A program made the translations under genes and the position numbers. 64,000 nt of DNA from Phycisphaera sp. (GTDB taxonomy: Bacteria; Planctomycetota; Phycisphaerae; Phycisphaerales; Phycisphaeraceae), in NCBI GenBank assembly GCA_016125215.1, contig WGMF01000016.1, forward strand, positions 88,565 through 152,564, in the 5' to 3' direction. Under the pieces are notes generated by a model. It was not told the DNA's origin. It made no database searches and saw only the letters and a program-made list of their open reading frames with translations. This document shows positions 25,450-33,666 of this stretch, piece by piece. How positions within the stretch are numbered: position 1 is the stretch's first letter; each line of letters starts with the position of its first letter.

Positions 25450-26205
25450 CTAATCGCTATCGGTCCGCCGCCGCCAAAGTGTCCATTGAATGACGATCCC
25501 CGACAGGGTTATCAGACCCAGCGCAATGACGGATTGCCTCGGCGTGCTTGGGAGATAGCCCGAAGCGGAGGGGAGCAGCGACCTGGTCAGACCCGGCAAA
25601 CCCCAGAGGATCATCCACGCCCCAAGCAGCGACGATATCAGCGCCGACCCCGTCATCGGCATGAGCAATCCCACCAGCAACCCACCCACAGCCGCGACAC
25701 CCGTGGCCACCACCACCGTGCGCTTAAGCCCGCCGGGCAGGTCGTTCCACCACGACTCGGTGGCCAGCTTCTGGTCATCCACAAACGCACGGACCGCCTG
25801 CCACAGCTCTTTGGATTGCGTGGGCGGCGGTTGCGAGAGGTCGAGCCGAGGGTCTTCTGGCGGGGGTGTGCCTGTCCACGCCAGCACCAATGCCGGGGCT
25901 GCCAGCGCAAGCACCAGCGTGCAACTCAGGCTCATCCAGATGCGAAACAGCAGCATCGCCACCACGCACGAAACCACCGACGCCGCCAGCACAACCACAA
26001 ACAACAACTGCCCCAGCCCCAAAAGGTCCGAGATCGCCAGCCCCATCAGCCCGCCGAACACCAAGCCTGAAAGCCCGACGACCGGCTTGGAAATTTTTCG
26101 GCCAAACAGCACGAGCAGCACGCCGCCCACTACGAGCAATCCAAAGGCAATCGGCGACCATTGCGACGCGGTGTCCATCGTTGAAAAAATATCCGTGTGT
26201 TCCAT
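25450..26205 (-). CDS. Multi-pass membrane protein, DUF4203-like paralogue
   Basis: 251 residues with a first hydrophobic block (FGLLVVGGVLLVLFGRKISKP, VVGLSGLVFGGLMGLAISDL), two more helices, a soluble acidic/proline loop (about residues 110-150, TPPPEDPRLDLSQPPPTQ) and further helices with SSLLGAWMILWGLPG. 'GRKISKPVVGLSGLVFGG' parallels 'NGYKFYKPVVVTLALLIG' of the downstream gene, which supports common descent. Function unknown. ATG 26205 is used; a GTG two codons earlier is also possible. Divergent from pheA. Confidence 0.55.
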   Translation of the reverse strand: MEHTDIFSTMDTASQWSPIAFGLLVVGGVLLVLFGRKISKPVVGLSGLVFGGLMGLAISDLLGLGQLLFVVVLAASVVSCVVAMLLFRIWMSLSCTLVLALAAPALVLAWTGTPPPEDPRLDLSQPPPTQSKELWQAVRAFVDDQKLATESWWNDLPGGLKRTVVVATGVAAVGGLLVGLLMPMTGSALISSLLGAWMILWGLPGLTRSLLPSASGYLPSTPRQSVIALGLITLSGIVIQWTLWRRRTDSD

Positions 26206-26302
26206 ATCCACTACCCCCGTGGCCCGGGTTGCTTGCGATCAAGTCAGCCTGTCTGGAATACTATCGCCCATCCCACCCGCCGGGCGTTACAATGGCCCCC
26301 TC

Positions 26303-27415
26303 ATGACAGACCCCATTCCGACAAACCCTAACGACGCGGCCCTCGACCCGCTCCGACTCAAGATCGACCAGCTCGACAAACAGATCGTCGACCTGCTCAA
26401 CGAACGCGCCAAGGTCGTCGTCGAGATTGGCAAGGTCAAGCTCCGCAGCAACGGCTCGCCAATCTACGCCCCCGACCGCGAGCAGAAAGTCCTCCAGCAG
26501 GTCCGGTCCTACAACAAGGGGCCACTGCCCGATCCCTGCCTCGAAGCGATCTGGCGTGAACTCATGTCCGGATCGTTCGCGCTCGAACGGCCGCTCCGCA
26601 TCGGGTATCTCGGACCGCCCGGCAGCTTCAGCCACCTCGCAGCCCGGAGAAAGTTCGGTGCCAGTGTCGAGTACGACGCGCTCGAAGACATCGCCGCGGT
26701 GTTCGACGAGGTCGGCAGGGGTCACACCGACCTGGGCCTGGTCCCCATCGAAAACTCCGCGATCGGCGGCATCGGTGAGACGCTTGATTCGTTCCTCGCT
26801 TCCCAGTGCCAGGTCTGCGCCGAGGTGCTCATCACGATCCACCACAACGTCCTGGCCAACTGCCCCCCGGAAAAGATCACGAAGATTTATTCCAAACCGG
26901 AGGTGTTCGCGCAGTGTCGGCGGTGGTTGAGCATGCAACTGCGCGAAGCCCAGCGCGTGCCCGTCGCGTCGAGCTCCAAGGCCGCCGAGATGGCTTCCAA
27001 AGAGGCCTCGACAGGCGCCGCCGCCATCGGTTCCACGCTTGCCGCCGAGATCTACGGCCTGCACACGCTCTTTGCCAACATCGAAGACGACCCGCAGAAC
27101 ACGACGCGATTCTTCGTCATCGGCAAGCAGACCCCCGCGCCGACCGGCGACGACAAGACCGCCATCATGTTCACCACCGCCCACAAGGCCGGCGCCCTGG
27201 CCGAGGTCCTCGACGTGCTGCGAGACCACGGCTTGAACCTCACCCACATCGACAAACGCCCCAGCAAGCGCGTCAACTGGGAGTATTACTTCTTCATCGA
27301 CTTCATGGGCCACCACAAAGACGCCGCGGTGCAAAAAGCCATCGAGGCCACCTCGAAACACTGCCTGCAGCTCACCGTCCTCGGTTCGTTCCCACGGGCA
27401 CGCGACGTGCTCTGA
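26303..27415 (+). CDS. pheA: Bifunctional chorismate mutase / prephenate dehydratase (P-protein)
   Basis: 370 residues; two steps from chorismate to phenylpyruvate in phenylalanine synthesis. Domains: chorismate mutase AroQ (about 14-100: LRLKIDQLDKQIVDLLNERAK, IYAPDREQKVL), prephenate dehydratase (about 105-285: RIGYLGPPGSFSHLAA, GLVPIENSAIGGIGETLD, AAAIGSTLAAEIYGL, NTTRFFVIG) and a C-terminal ACT domain for feedback by phenylalanine (about 290-370: KTAIMFTTAHKAGALAEVL, LTHIDKRPSK). The start at 26303 is the first ATG before the mutase homology; the long upstream open frame is not conserved in character. ESRP-type regulation motif appears as NLTHIDKRPS. Convergent with ndk. Confidence 0.95.
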   Translation: MTDPIPTNPNDAALDPLRLKIDQLDKQIVDLLNERAKVVVEIGKVKLRSNGSPIYAPDREQKVLQQVRSYNKGPLPDPCLEAIWRELMSGSFALERPLRIGYLGPPGSFSHLAARRKFGASVEYDALEDIAAVFDEVGRGHTDLGLVPIENSAIGGIGETLDSFLASQCQVCAEVLITIHHNVLANCPPEKITKIYSKPEVFAQCRRWLSMQLREAQRVPVASSSKAAEMASKEASTGAAAIGSTLAAEIYGLHTLFANIEDDPQNTTRFFVIGKQTPAPTGDDKTAIMFTTAHKAGALAEVLDVLRDHGLNLTHIDKRPSKRVNWEYYFFIDFMGHHKDAAVQKAIEATSKHCLQLTVLGSFPRARDVL

Positions 27416-27445
27416 CATTTGATTAGGCTGTGTGGTTCTGGACCA

Positions 27446-27904
27446 TCAAGCCTCGTAAACCCACGCCTCGACGCTCTTCTGGTACCTGACCAGCTCCGAT
27501 TCCTTGAACCACAGCGCCAGTTCGCGCTGGGCGGATTCGGGGCCGTCCGAGCCATGCACGAGATTCATGCCGCCGGAGAGGCCCAGGTCGCCGCGGATCG
27601 TGCCCGCCTCGGCCTTCTTGCCGTTGGTCGCGCCGATGAGCTTTCGGCAGACCGTGATCGCCTCGTCGCCCTCGATTGCCAGCACGAGCACGGGTGAACT
27701 GGTCACGAACTTGATCAGCCCATCGAAGAACGGCTTGCCCTTGTGCTCACCGTAGTGACGTTCAGCCAAATCGCGAGGGACCATCATGAGCTTGGCACCG
27801 GCGATCCGCAGGCCCTTGTCCTCGAAGCGCGTGATGACTTTGCCCATCAGCCCACGCTGCACCGCGTCGGGCTTGAGGATGATGAGTGTGGTTTCCATCT
27901 GCAT
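27446..27904 (-). CDS. ndk: Nucleoside diphosphate kinase
   Basis: 152 residues; transfers the gamma-phosphate between nucleoside triphosphates and diphosphates through a phospho-histidine. LIILKPDAVQRGLMG, HYGEHKGKPFFDGLI (normally HY.EH..K.FF), GTIRGDLG and the active-site segment NLVHGSDGPESA with His117 are all present, so the enzyme should be active. ATG 27904 has GGAG 8 bp upstream; ATG 27898 is two codons later. A long inverted repeat lies 71 bp upstream, between ndk and the next minus-strand gene. Confidence 0.96.
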   Translation of the reverse strand: MQMETTLIILKPDAVQRGLMGKVITRFEDKGLRIAGAKLMMVPRDLAERHYGEHKGKPFFDGLIKFVTSSPVLVLAIEGDEAITVCRKLIGATNGKKAEAGTIRGDLGLSGGMNLVHGSDGPESAQRELALWFKESELVRYQKSVEAWVYEA

Positions 27905-27974
27905 GGTGTGGCTCCATCGGGTGAAAGTTCGGGGCGAGTGTTATCCCCGATCCCGCGTGGCAATGCAAATGTAT

Positions 27975-28080
27975 AGCCGCAGATGAACGCGGATAAACGC
28001 AGATGAAATCATTGATCGATACAAGAAACATATCTTTTTTATATGGCTCTATCAGCGTTTATCTGCGTACATCGGCGGCT
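27975..28080. repeat. Long imperfect inverted repeat (GCAGATGAACGCGGAT family)
   Basis: Arms of about 30 bp at 27975-28004 and 28051-28080 match with few mismatches; each arm is itself made of degenerate 'acGC(a/g)GAT(a/g)' units. The central 46 bp is A/T-rich. The outer end of the right arm touches the last codon of the neighbouring membrane-protein gene. It is one of at least five such elements in the window. Confidence 0.8.
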
Positions 28081-29068
28081 ACACCGGCTTGTAAACCGGC
28101 AAGAGGTACGTTGCCTCGAAGTCGACGCCCGGGGTGTCGGCGTGGATGAGCAGTTCCCAGTAGGTCGGTTCATCGACGGAGAGGTTGGTCGCTCGCCCGT
28201 CCGAGGGGAGCAGGAAGGTGATCGGCACGCCCTGCGTCACGTCGCTCGCGGGGGCCACGGGATTCGCGGTCGGGCCAAGCTCCCCGGGCTGGTCGATCTC
28301 GTAGAGGTCCTGGTAGATGCGGTAGGGGATATAGCTTGTCGAACGGTTCTTGCCCGAACCCGAAACTTGTTTTTCGACTTCGATGCAGCGCAGCTCGAAC
28401 TTAAGTTTCGTGTAGGACCCGATGCCTCGCGGGGAGATGAAGTTCACGTCGAGCGTCTGACCGAGAAAGAAAGGAAAGCCCGTGAAGACCAGGCGCGTCT
28501 GGCCGTATTTCTGCCAACGCATGAATCGGTAGACCGTCATGCCGACCATCCCCACGAGGAATAGATCGAAAAACCCGATGATGGCTTTGGCAAAGAACGG
28601 GGCGTCGCCGAGCACAAAGATATAGTTGAACGGCGTGAGAAAGACCGCAATGAAGAGCGTGACGAGCAGCGCGCTAAAGACCTCCCGGCCGGCGTTGGAC
28701 GTGGTGCCCTCTGGATCCCAAAGATGGTCGGCCATCCACGGCTCGTTGGGGTGGAGGGCGGCGCGTTGCTTGAGTTTCCCGGCTGTGCGCAGGGCCTTGA
28801 GGCCACCGGTAAACACCCCCGCGCCCGCCATGAAGAAGATCAACCCGACCAGACTGATGACCCACATCGGCGCGTGGATGCTCGAGGGTTTCACGTGGAC
28901 GACGCCCAGGCCGATGAGCGTGATAAAGACGCCCATCCCAACAAAAAACAACGAGGCCACCATCGCCACCGTCCCCCCCGCGACGCCGGCGTGTCCCTTG
29001 CGCGCGGTGACGCCTGTGAGTCGTTTGCGTTCGCGGTTGATGTTGGAGGGTTCATCCGTTTCAGGCAT
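28079..29068 (-). CDS. Uncharacterised membrane protein
   Basis: 329 residues, not recognised with confidence. Two membrane segments near the N-terminus (about 31-54 and 67-88, FMAGAGVFTGGLKAL at the end), two more at about 134-155 and 162-184 (FFAKAIIGFFDLFLVGMVGMTVY), then a soluble beta-rich C-terminal part starting RLVFTGFPFFLGQTLDVNF and ending at a plain valine. The layout, four helices and then a beta-sandwich-like region with 'GFPFFLGQTLDVNFISPRG', recalls DUF3592-type proteins, but this is a guess. ATG 29068 (MPETDEPS) is preferred over GTG 29089. It lies 35 bp downstream of the MFS-HEAT gene on the same strand. Confidence 0.6.
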   Translation of the reverse strand: MPETDEPSNINRERKRLTGVTARKGHAGVAGGTVAMVASLFFVGMGVFITLIGLGVVHVKPSSIHAPMWVISLVGLIFFMAGAGVFTGGLKALRTAGKLKQRAALHPNEPWMADHLWDPEGTTSNAGREVFSALLVTLFIAVFLTPFNYIFVLGDAPFFAKAIIGFFDLFLVGMVGMTVYRFMRWQKYGQTRLVFTGFPFFLGQTLDVNFISPRGIGSYTKLKFELRCIEVEKQVSGSGKNRSTSYIPYRIYQDLYEIDQPGELGPTANPVAPASDVTQGVPITFLLPSDGRATNLSVDEPTYWELLIHADTPGVDFEATYLLPVYKPV

Positions 29069-29103
29069 GTCCCGATTGTAACCCACCACGGTATGGCCAA
29101 CAT

Positions 29104-31362
29104 CTACCCCTGCGTGGGTTTGACGCCGACGTGCAGCGCGTGGACGAGCAGGAGCAGGTACTCCATGCGTTCGTGACCGGCGGCGCGGAGTTGCTCCGTA
29201 CTGCGGGTGATGACGGTCTGCGCGGTGTCGGTGAAGGCGTGGAGTTTCAAGCCCAGGACCAGTTCGATAAGGTGTTCGGTGCCGTGTTGCAGGTCGTCGT
29301 GGCCCAGTGCTTTGACGGCTTTGTTCAGGAGGAGTTCAGTGTCATGGCTCGGCAGGTTTGACACGTCGGGTTGCGTGACATGGCGTTTCACACTGAGCAT
29401 GACGCCGGCGAGGGTGTCGCCGGGCTGGGCTTCCATCCGTCGCCACAGGCGCAGGGCCTGCGCGTTCTTGCCCATGAGCGTGGCAATCGCCAGCGACAGT
29501 TCCCTGCGGATGTTCGTGTCCTGTTCGCTTGCGAGGAAATTCAACATCGGCGCACACAGGGGCGTGTGGTCCAGCGCCGCCAGCGCCGCGGCGTAGGCCA
29601 CGCGCACACCGGGGTCGGTCTCGGCATTGAACAGGCCCACAAGCTCATTCACGCACCCCCGGTCGCCGAGCATCCCCAGCGCCCTGGCCGACCGCGCACG
29701 CAGGATCGAGTAGGGCGAAGCCAGCGCCTCACGTAGCGCGGGTAACGCCTGCGCATCGCCCATGCGGCCCAGCGCCCACGCCGCCGCGACGCGCAGGTCC
29801 ACGTCTCCCTCGCGCAGCACGCTGACCATCGCTGTTGTGAGGCGGTCGTCCTGACGCATCCGTGCGATGGAGACCACCGCTTCGTACCGCACGTTGAAAG
29901 AGGGGTCGTTGAGTGACGCGACGAGTTCGTCGATGCTCAGCGGGCTTTGCGTCTGACCGAGACGCTCGATGGTGCCGATGCGCTGGTGCTCGAACCCGGC
30001 AAACTGGAACGCGACAAGCGCACGCAGCGCGGCAAAGGGATCGCCCTGCACGAACATCGCCGCAAAGCGTCGCACCGGCATCCCGCCCCCGGCGTGCAGC
30101 CCCGAGAGCACGCCCACCGCGATCAGTGCCATCGTCGGCCCGACGACCAATAGCGGCGTGTAGGGGTCTAGGTGGAAGTAACCGAAACTGCCGTTGAGGT
30201 GGCGTGTCCGGTCGAGCACTTCACCGGCGATGATCGGGCAGGTGCCTGCCACCAGTCCAACCCACGCCGAGTGCAGCGTGATGTAGCGGGTCCGTTTGTC
30301 CTGTGGGATCAGGTTGATGAACAGGTACCGCGTGTAACCGATGCCCCAGCCCGGCCCGACAAGCCCGACCAGAAACGCCAGGCCCGCCACGATGTGAAAA
30401 CTCACCGAGGTCTGCCTGGGCACGAAGAGCAGGCTCACGGGGTAGAGCGTCATCAGGCACAGATTGAACAACATGACCGGCCTGCCCCCGTAACGGTCGG
30501 CTGCCCAGCCCCAGAAGAAGCTGCTCATCAATCCCGCCACCATCGCGCAACCATCGAGGAGCACGACCTGGTCCGTTCTCAGGCCGACCTGCTCTTTCAT
30601 GAAAAGGGGCAGGAACGCCGCCATGACGCCCCAGCCGAGGTTGAAGATCGCGCTGCCCAGGAGCAGGCGCCTGAACTGCCCGTCACGCAGGGGTGAGAAG
30701 ATGCTGTCGCCGCCGTTGCCGCTGCTCGAAGGGGGCACGAACATCGGCCCGCCACCGAGGATTCGGCTGTAGAACACCATCGTCAACAGTGCAAACATCA
30801 CGGACGCCCCTTGCAGGATCATGAACCGCTCGATCGGCGGGTTCTGACCAAGCACACGGCTGACGATAAAGACCGTGACCGCACCACACGACAGCGCGAC
30901 AAGAACCTGCAGCGAGGTGTAGCGCCCGCGGATAGTGACAGGGACGAACTCCATGTTCCATAGCGTGCCGGCGTTCTCGGCGGTCGATCGCAACAGCGCA
31001 AAGACCACCATGATCCCGATGGCCAGCAGGTACGCTGAATCGAGACCGTAGTTCGCCGCCAGCCACGGTGCCAGCAGGAAGACCGCAAAGACCAAAGCCC
31101 TCGTCCCCATCGAGAACATGAACATCCGTTTCACACCGATGCGTGCGACAAGCGGGCCGAGGATCGGCGCGGTCAGCCCCGCAAATGCGATGAGCGAAAG
31201 CAGCGTGCCGATCTGGGATTTATCCAGCCCGAGCTTGTCGAGGTAGAGCAAAAAGACCGGCATGCCGAAGGTGAACGAACAGTAGATGACGTTGGCCACG
31301 TCACCACACAGGCCCCACTTGAGCCTGCGGATTTTCTCGGCATTGGTCAGGTCGGAGGACAC
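29104..31362 (-). CDS. MFS transporter fused to C-terminal HEAT repeats
   Basis: 752 residues. Residues about 20-430 form a 12-helix major facilitator domain with the typical loop motif GPLVARIGVKRMFM (motif A-like) after helix 2 and WGWAADRYGGRPVMLF after helix 8. After helix 12 and a linker come HEAT-like repeats (about 490-650: SIDELVASLNDPSFNVRYEA, VDLRVAAAWALGRMGDAQAL, PYSILRARSARALGMLGDRG, TDPGVRVAYAAALAAL), each a pair of short helices with conserved D/R. The substrate is unknown; HEAT repeats normally bind partner proteins or act in bilin-lyase-type enzymes. The likely start is GTG (31362); the first ATG comes too late to include helix 1. Same strand as the downstream membrane protein. 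Confidence 0.8.
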   Translation of the reverse strand: MSSDLTNAEKIRRLKWGLCGDVANVIYCSFTFGMPVFLLYLDKLGLDKSQIGTLLSLIAFAGLTAPILGPLVARIGVKRMFMFSMGTRALVFAVFLLAPWLAANYGLDSAYLLAIGIMVVFALLRSTAENAGTLWNMEFVPVTIRGRYTSLQVLVALSCGAVTVFIVSRVLGQNPPIERFMILQGASVMFALLTMVFYSRILGGGPMFVPPSSSGNGGDSIFSPLRDGQFRRLLLGSAIFNLGWGVMAAFLPLFMKEQVGLRTDQVVLLDGCAMVAGLMSSFFWGWAADRYGGRPVMLFNLCLMTLYPVSLLFVPRQTSVSFHIVAGLAFLVGLVGPGWGIGYTRYLFINLIPQDKRTRYITLHSAWVGLVAGTCPIIAGEVLDRTRHLNGSFGYFHLDPYTPLLVVGPTMALIAVGVLSGLHAGGGMPVRRFAAMFVQGDPFAALRALVAFQFAGFEHQRIGTIERLGQTQSPLSIDELVASLNDPSFNVRYEAVVSIARMRQDDRLTTAMVSVLREGDVDLRVAAAWALGRMGDAQALPALREALASPYSILRARSARALGMLGDRGCVNELVGLFNAETDPGVRVAYAAALAALDHTPLCAPMLNFLASEQDTNIRRELSLAIATLMGKNAQALRLWRRMEAQPGDTLAGVMLSVKRHVTQPDVSNLPSHDTELLLNKAVKALGHDDLQHGTEHLIELVLGLKLHAFTDTAQTVITRSTEQLRAAGHERMEYLLLLVHALHVGVKPTQG

Positions 31363-31431
31363 GGATCACCCGATTGAGGAACGGCGTGCGCCAGCATAGC
31401 GACGCATCAAGCTGGGGCAAGCTTTGGATAC

Positions 31432-31668
31432 TTATCCCCCAAGCGAGATCATCGCTTTGCTGACTTCATCCTCGCTCGGCCTGCCTTCGAGGATGATTCG
31501 GCCGTTGTGGGTTACCACGGGGATGCGTTCGCGGTAGAGCGTCAGCCACTCGGGGTTGTCACGGATGTCGCGTTTGATGATGTGAACGGTCGGGTGGTAT
31601 CGGCGGATCATCGACTCGAGCCTGTCGCACAGGCTGCACTCGATGTGGCCGAAGAGTTCGAGCGTCAT
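31432..31668 (-). CDS. Glutaredoxin-like DUF836 family protein
   Basis: 78 residues with the DUF836 glutaredoxin fold: MTLELFGHIECSLCDRLESM with a CSLC redox motif (residues 11-14), then RDIRDNPEWLTLYRERIPVV with the cis-proline in RIPVV, and a G-rich end. Such small proteins are thought to act in thiol-disulfide exchange in the cytoplasm. It stands between the MFS-HEAT gene and folE2, on the same strand as both, and may be part of a longer transcript. Confidence 0.85.
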   Translation of the reverse strand: MTLELFGHIECSLCDRLESMIRRYHPTVHIIKRDIRDNPEWLTLYRERIPVVTHNGRIILEGRPSEDEVSKAMISLGG

Positions 31669-31735
31669 GGGCTGGGAATGGGGGCGTGTGTGACGTGCGA
31701 TGTGGCATGGGCACTGAAGTGCCCAAGCCGGGGGG

Positions 31736-32593
31736 CTAGCGCGTGGTCTTGGTATTACGCTTGTCTTTTTCGATGAACGCGTAGGCGTTGTGGTTGTGGA
31801 TCGACTCGAAGTTTTCGCTCATGACCTGGTACCACACGATGCGGTCCTCGGCGTCGAGGGCGCTGGCCAGGTCGCGGACGATGTCCTCGACGAACTTGGG
31901 GTTGTCGTAGGCGGCTTCCGTGACCCACTTCTCGTCCGGGCGTTTGAGCACGGCAAAGACCTGCGTGCTGGCGCACCTTTCGACCACGGCAAAGAGGTCT
32001 TCGATCCACATGAACTTGCCGGGGGCAAAGCGGACCTTGACCTCCATCTCGCAGCGCTGGTTGTGCGCGCCGTAGGCGGAGATCTCTTTGGAGCAGGGGC
32101 AGAGGCTCGTCGCGGGGACCTTGATGCTCATCACAAAATCGTTGCTCTTGGGTTTGGCAGAGGCGGACGCCTCGAACGTGACGACGATGTCGAGCATCCC
32201 GGGCGAACCGGTGACGGGGGCCTTCTTGTGGATGAAGTAGGGGAAGGTCAGTTCGAGGTGGGCGTCCTCGGCTTCGAGGCGCTCGCGCATGTCGTGGCAG
32301 ACCTCCATAATCATGTTCGACCGCAGCTCGGTGTGGTGCTTGTTGAGCACCTCGAGGAAGCGGGACATGTGCGTGCCTTTTTGATAATGGGGCAGGCCGA
32401 CGTACATGTTGACCTGCGCGACGGTGTGCTGGACGCCGCCGGTCGCGGGGCACTGGAGCGTGATGGGGTAGGTGATGTTCTTGACGCCGACCTTGTCGAT
32501 GGCCTGGTTGCGGGTGTCTATGGAAGCCTGCACGTCGGGCATGGCGCTCGAGGGCGTGCTGACCAGGGCACTTCCGGGGGTGGTTTTGTTCAT
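31736..32593 (-). CDS. folE2: GTP cyclohydrolase FolE2 (type IB)
   Basis: 285 residues. Converts GTP to 7,8-dihydroneopterin triphosphate, the first step for folate and queuosine-type deazapurines; FolE2 works with metals other than zinc. Family landmarks: GVKNITYPITLQC near the start, VNMYVGLPHYQKGTHMSRFL, MRERLEAEDAHLEL..PYFIHKKAPVTGSPG (broken here), CPCSKEISAYGAHNQRCEM with the conserved Cys and the catalytic Glu, and the C-terminal FESIHNHNAYAFIE. ATG 32593 (MNKTTPGS) is chosen over a longer frame at 32647. A standalone copy of CTTCCGGGGG encodes the TTPGS near the N-terminus. Confidence 0.93.
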   Translation of the reverse strand: MNKTTPGSALVSTPSSAMPDVQASIDTRNQAIDKVGVKNITYPITLQCPATGGVQHTVAQVNMYVGLPHYQKGTHMSRFLEVLNKHHTELRSNMIMEVCHDMRERLEAEDAHLELTFPYFIHKKAPVTGSPGMLDIVVTFEASASAKPKSNDFVMSIKVPATSLCPCSKEISAYGAHNQRCEMEVKVRFAPGKFMWIEDLFAVVERCASTQVFAVLKRPDEKWVTEAAYDNPKFVEDIVRDLASALDAEDRIVWYQVMSENFESIHNHNAYAFIEKDKRNTKTTR

Positions 32594-32691
32594 GGTCGTA
32601 CTCTTTGGGGTGTCAGAGATGTTAGGCGGGCATGTGGGTGATGGCAAAACAGGGCTATGCGAGCGTCACGACAGGGCGTTATGCTTGAGCG

Positions 32692-33621
32692 ATGGTCGAA
32701 CCCTGCGTGCTGGCGATTGGCAACTTCGACGGCGTCCACCTCGGGCACCGCTCGATCCTGCACCGTGCGCACGAGCTGGCCGAAACCGGCCCGTGGCCCG
32801 TGCGTGTCATGACCTTCGACCCGCACCCGTACCGTTTTCTTCGGCCGAGCCTCGAACCCTTGCGTATCACCACGATCGCACAGCGGGTTCGATACCTGCG
32901 TGAAGCGGGGGCTGACGATGTGACCGCGGTCAAGACCACGCCCGAATTTCTCAGCACGTCGGCTCACGAATTTGTTGCCGATTTGATCGCACGTTACGCG
33001 CCGCGGGCGATCGTGGAAGGGCCTGACTTTCGATTCGGCAAGGGTCGTGTGGGGGACGCGGCGTTGCTCAGGCAGATGGGTGGGAAGAATGGTTTTGAAG
33101 TTCACGTGGTGGATCGATGCGAGGTTTCACTCCACGACCTGCTGAGGGTGACGGTGAGCAGTTCGCTGGTTCGATACCTCGTGACGCACGGCCGTGTGGC
33201 CGATGCACAGAAGTGTCTGGGCAGGCCGTTCGAGATCGAGGGCAAGGTGGTGACAGGCGAGCGTCGTGGCAGGACCATCGGGTTCCCCACGGTGAACCTT
33301 CAACTGGAAGACGCCGACCGGACGCTTGTTCCTACCAACGGGGTCTACGCGGGCCTTGCGGTGATCGAGGGGTCGGTCGATCCACTGGCCGCCGCGATCA
33401 GCATCGGCTCAAAACCGACGTTCGGCGGGGTGGTGTCGGCCATCGAGGCGCACCTCGTCGGCTACCGGGGCGAGCTCTACGGTCAGAGGGTGACACTGCG
33501 ATTCACGCGATACCTCCGTGACCAGCAACCCTTCCCCAGCGTCGATACACTCAAATCCCAACTGGCCCGGGACGTGGCGCGGGCAGCAAGAGAGTCCGGG
33601 TCGCACTGGGCCCGGTTGTGA
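32692..33621 (+). CDS. ribF: Bifunctional riboflavin kinase / FAD synthetase
   Basis: 309 residues; makes FMN from riboflavin and FAD from FMN. N-terminal nucleotidyltransferase domain (about 1-160): VLAIGNFDGVHLGHRSIL with the HxGH motif, MTFDPHPYRFLRP, EFVADLIARYAPRAIVEGPDFRFGKGRVGD (shortened). C-terminal riboflavin kinase domain (about 190-305): GRTIGFPTVNLQLEDADRTL with the PTAN-like FPTVN, NGVYAGLAVIEG, AAISIGSKPTFGG. The first codons follow closely on the domain. No FMN riboswitch is visible upstream. Divergent from folE2. Confidence 0.95.
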   Translation: MVEPCVLAIGNFDGVHLGHRSILHRAHELAETGPWPVRVMTFDPHPYRFLRPSLEPLRITTIAQRVRYLREAGADDVTAVKTTPEFLSTSAHEFVADLIARYAPRAIVEGPDFRFGKGRVGDAALLRQMGGKNGFEVHVVDRCEVSLHDLLRVTVSSSLVRYLVTHGRVADAQKCLGRPFEIEGKVVTGERRGRTIGFPTVNLQLEDADRTLVPTNGVYAGLAVIEGSVDPLAAAISIGSKPTFGGVVSAIEAHLVGYRGELYGQRVTLRFTRYLRDQQPFPSVDTLKSQLARDVARAARESGSHWARL

Positions 33622-33666
33622 TATCGTGTGGTTGCCGACAGTTGATTAGAAGGGGCTGGAGCGGGC

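Noticed and set aside
26261..27418. 385-codon open frame on the minus strand over pheA
   Set aside because: Antisense to the three-domain PheA protein.
27905..28080. CRISPR-like array in the repeat-rich gaps (also 40902-41076, 60690-60868)
   Set aside because: Units are degenerate, without constant spacers, and arranged as inverted arms; no cas genes are present.
31790..32641. 283-codon plus-strand open frame over folE2
   Set aside because: Antisense to FolE2; composition typical of a shadow frame.
32594..32691. FMN riboswitch before ribF
   Set aside because: The gap is under 100 bp and none of the conserved riboswitch segments is present.
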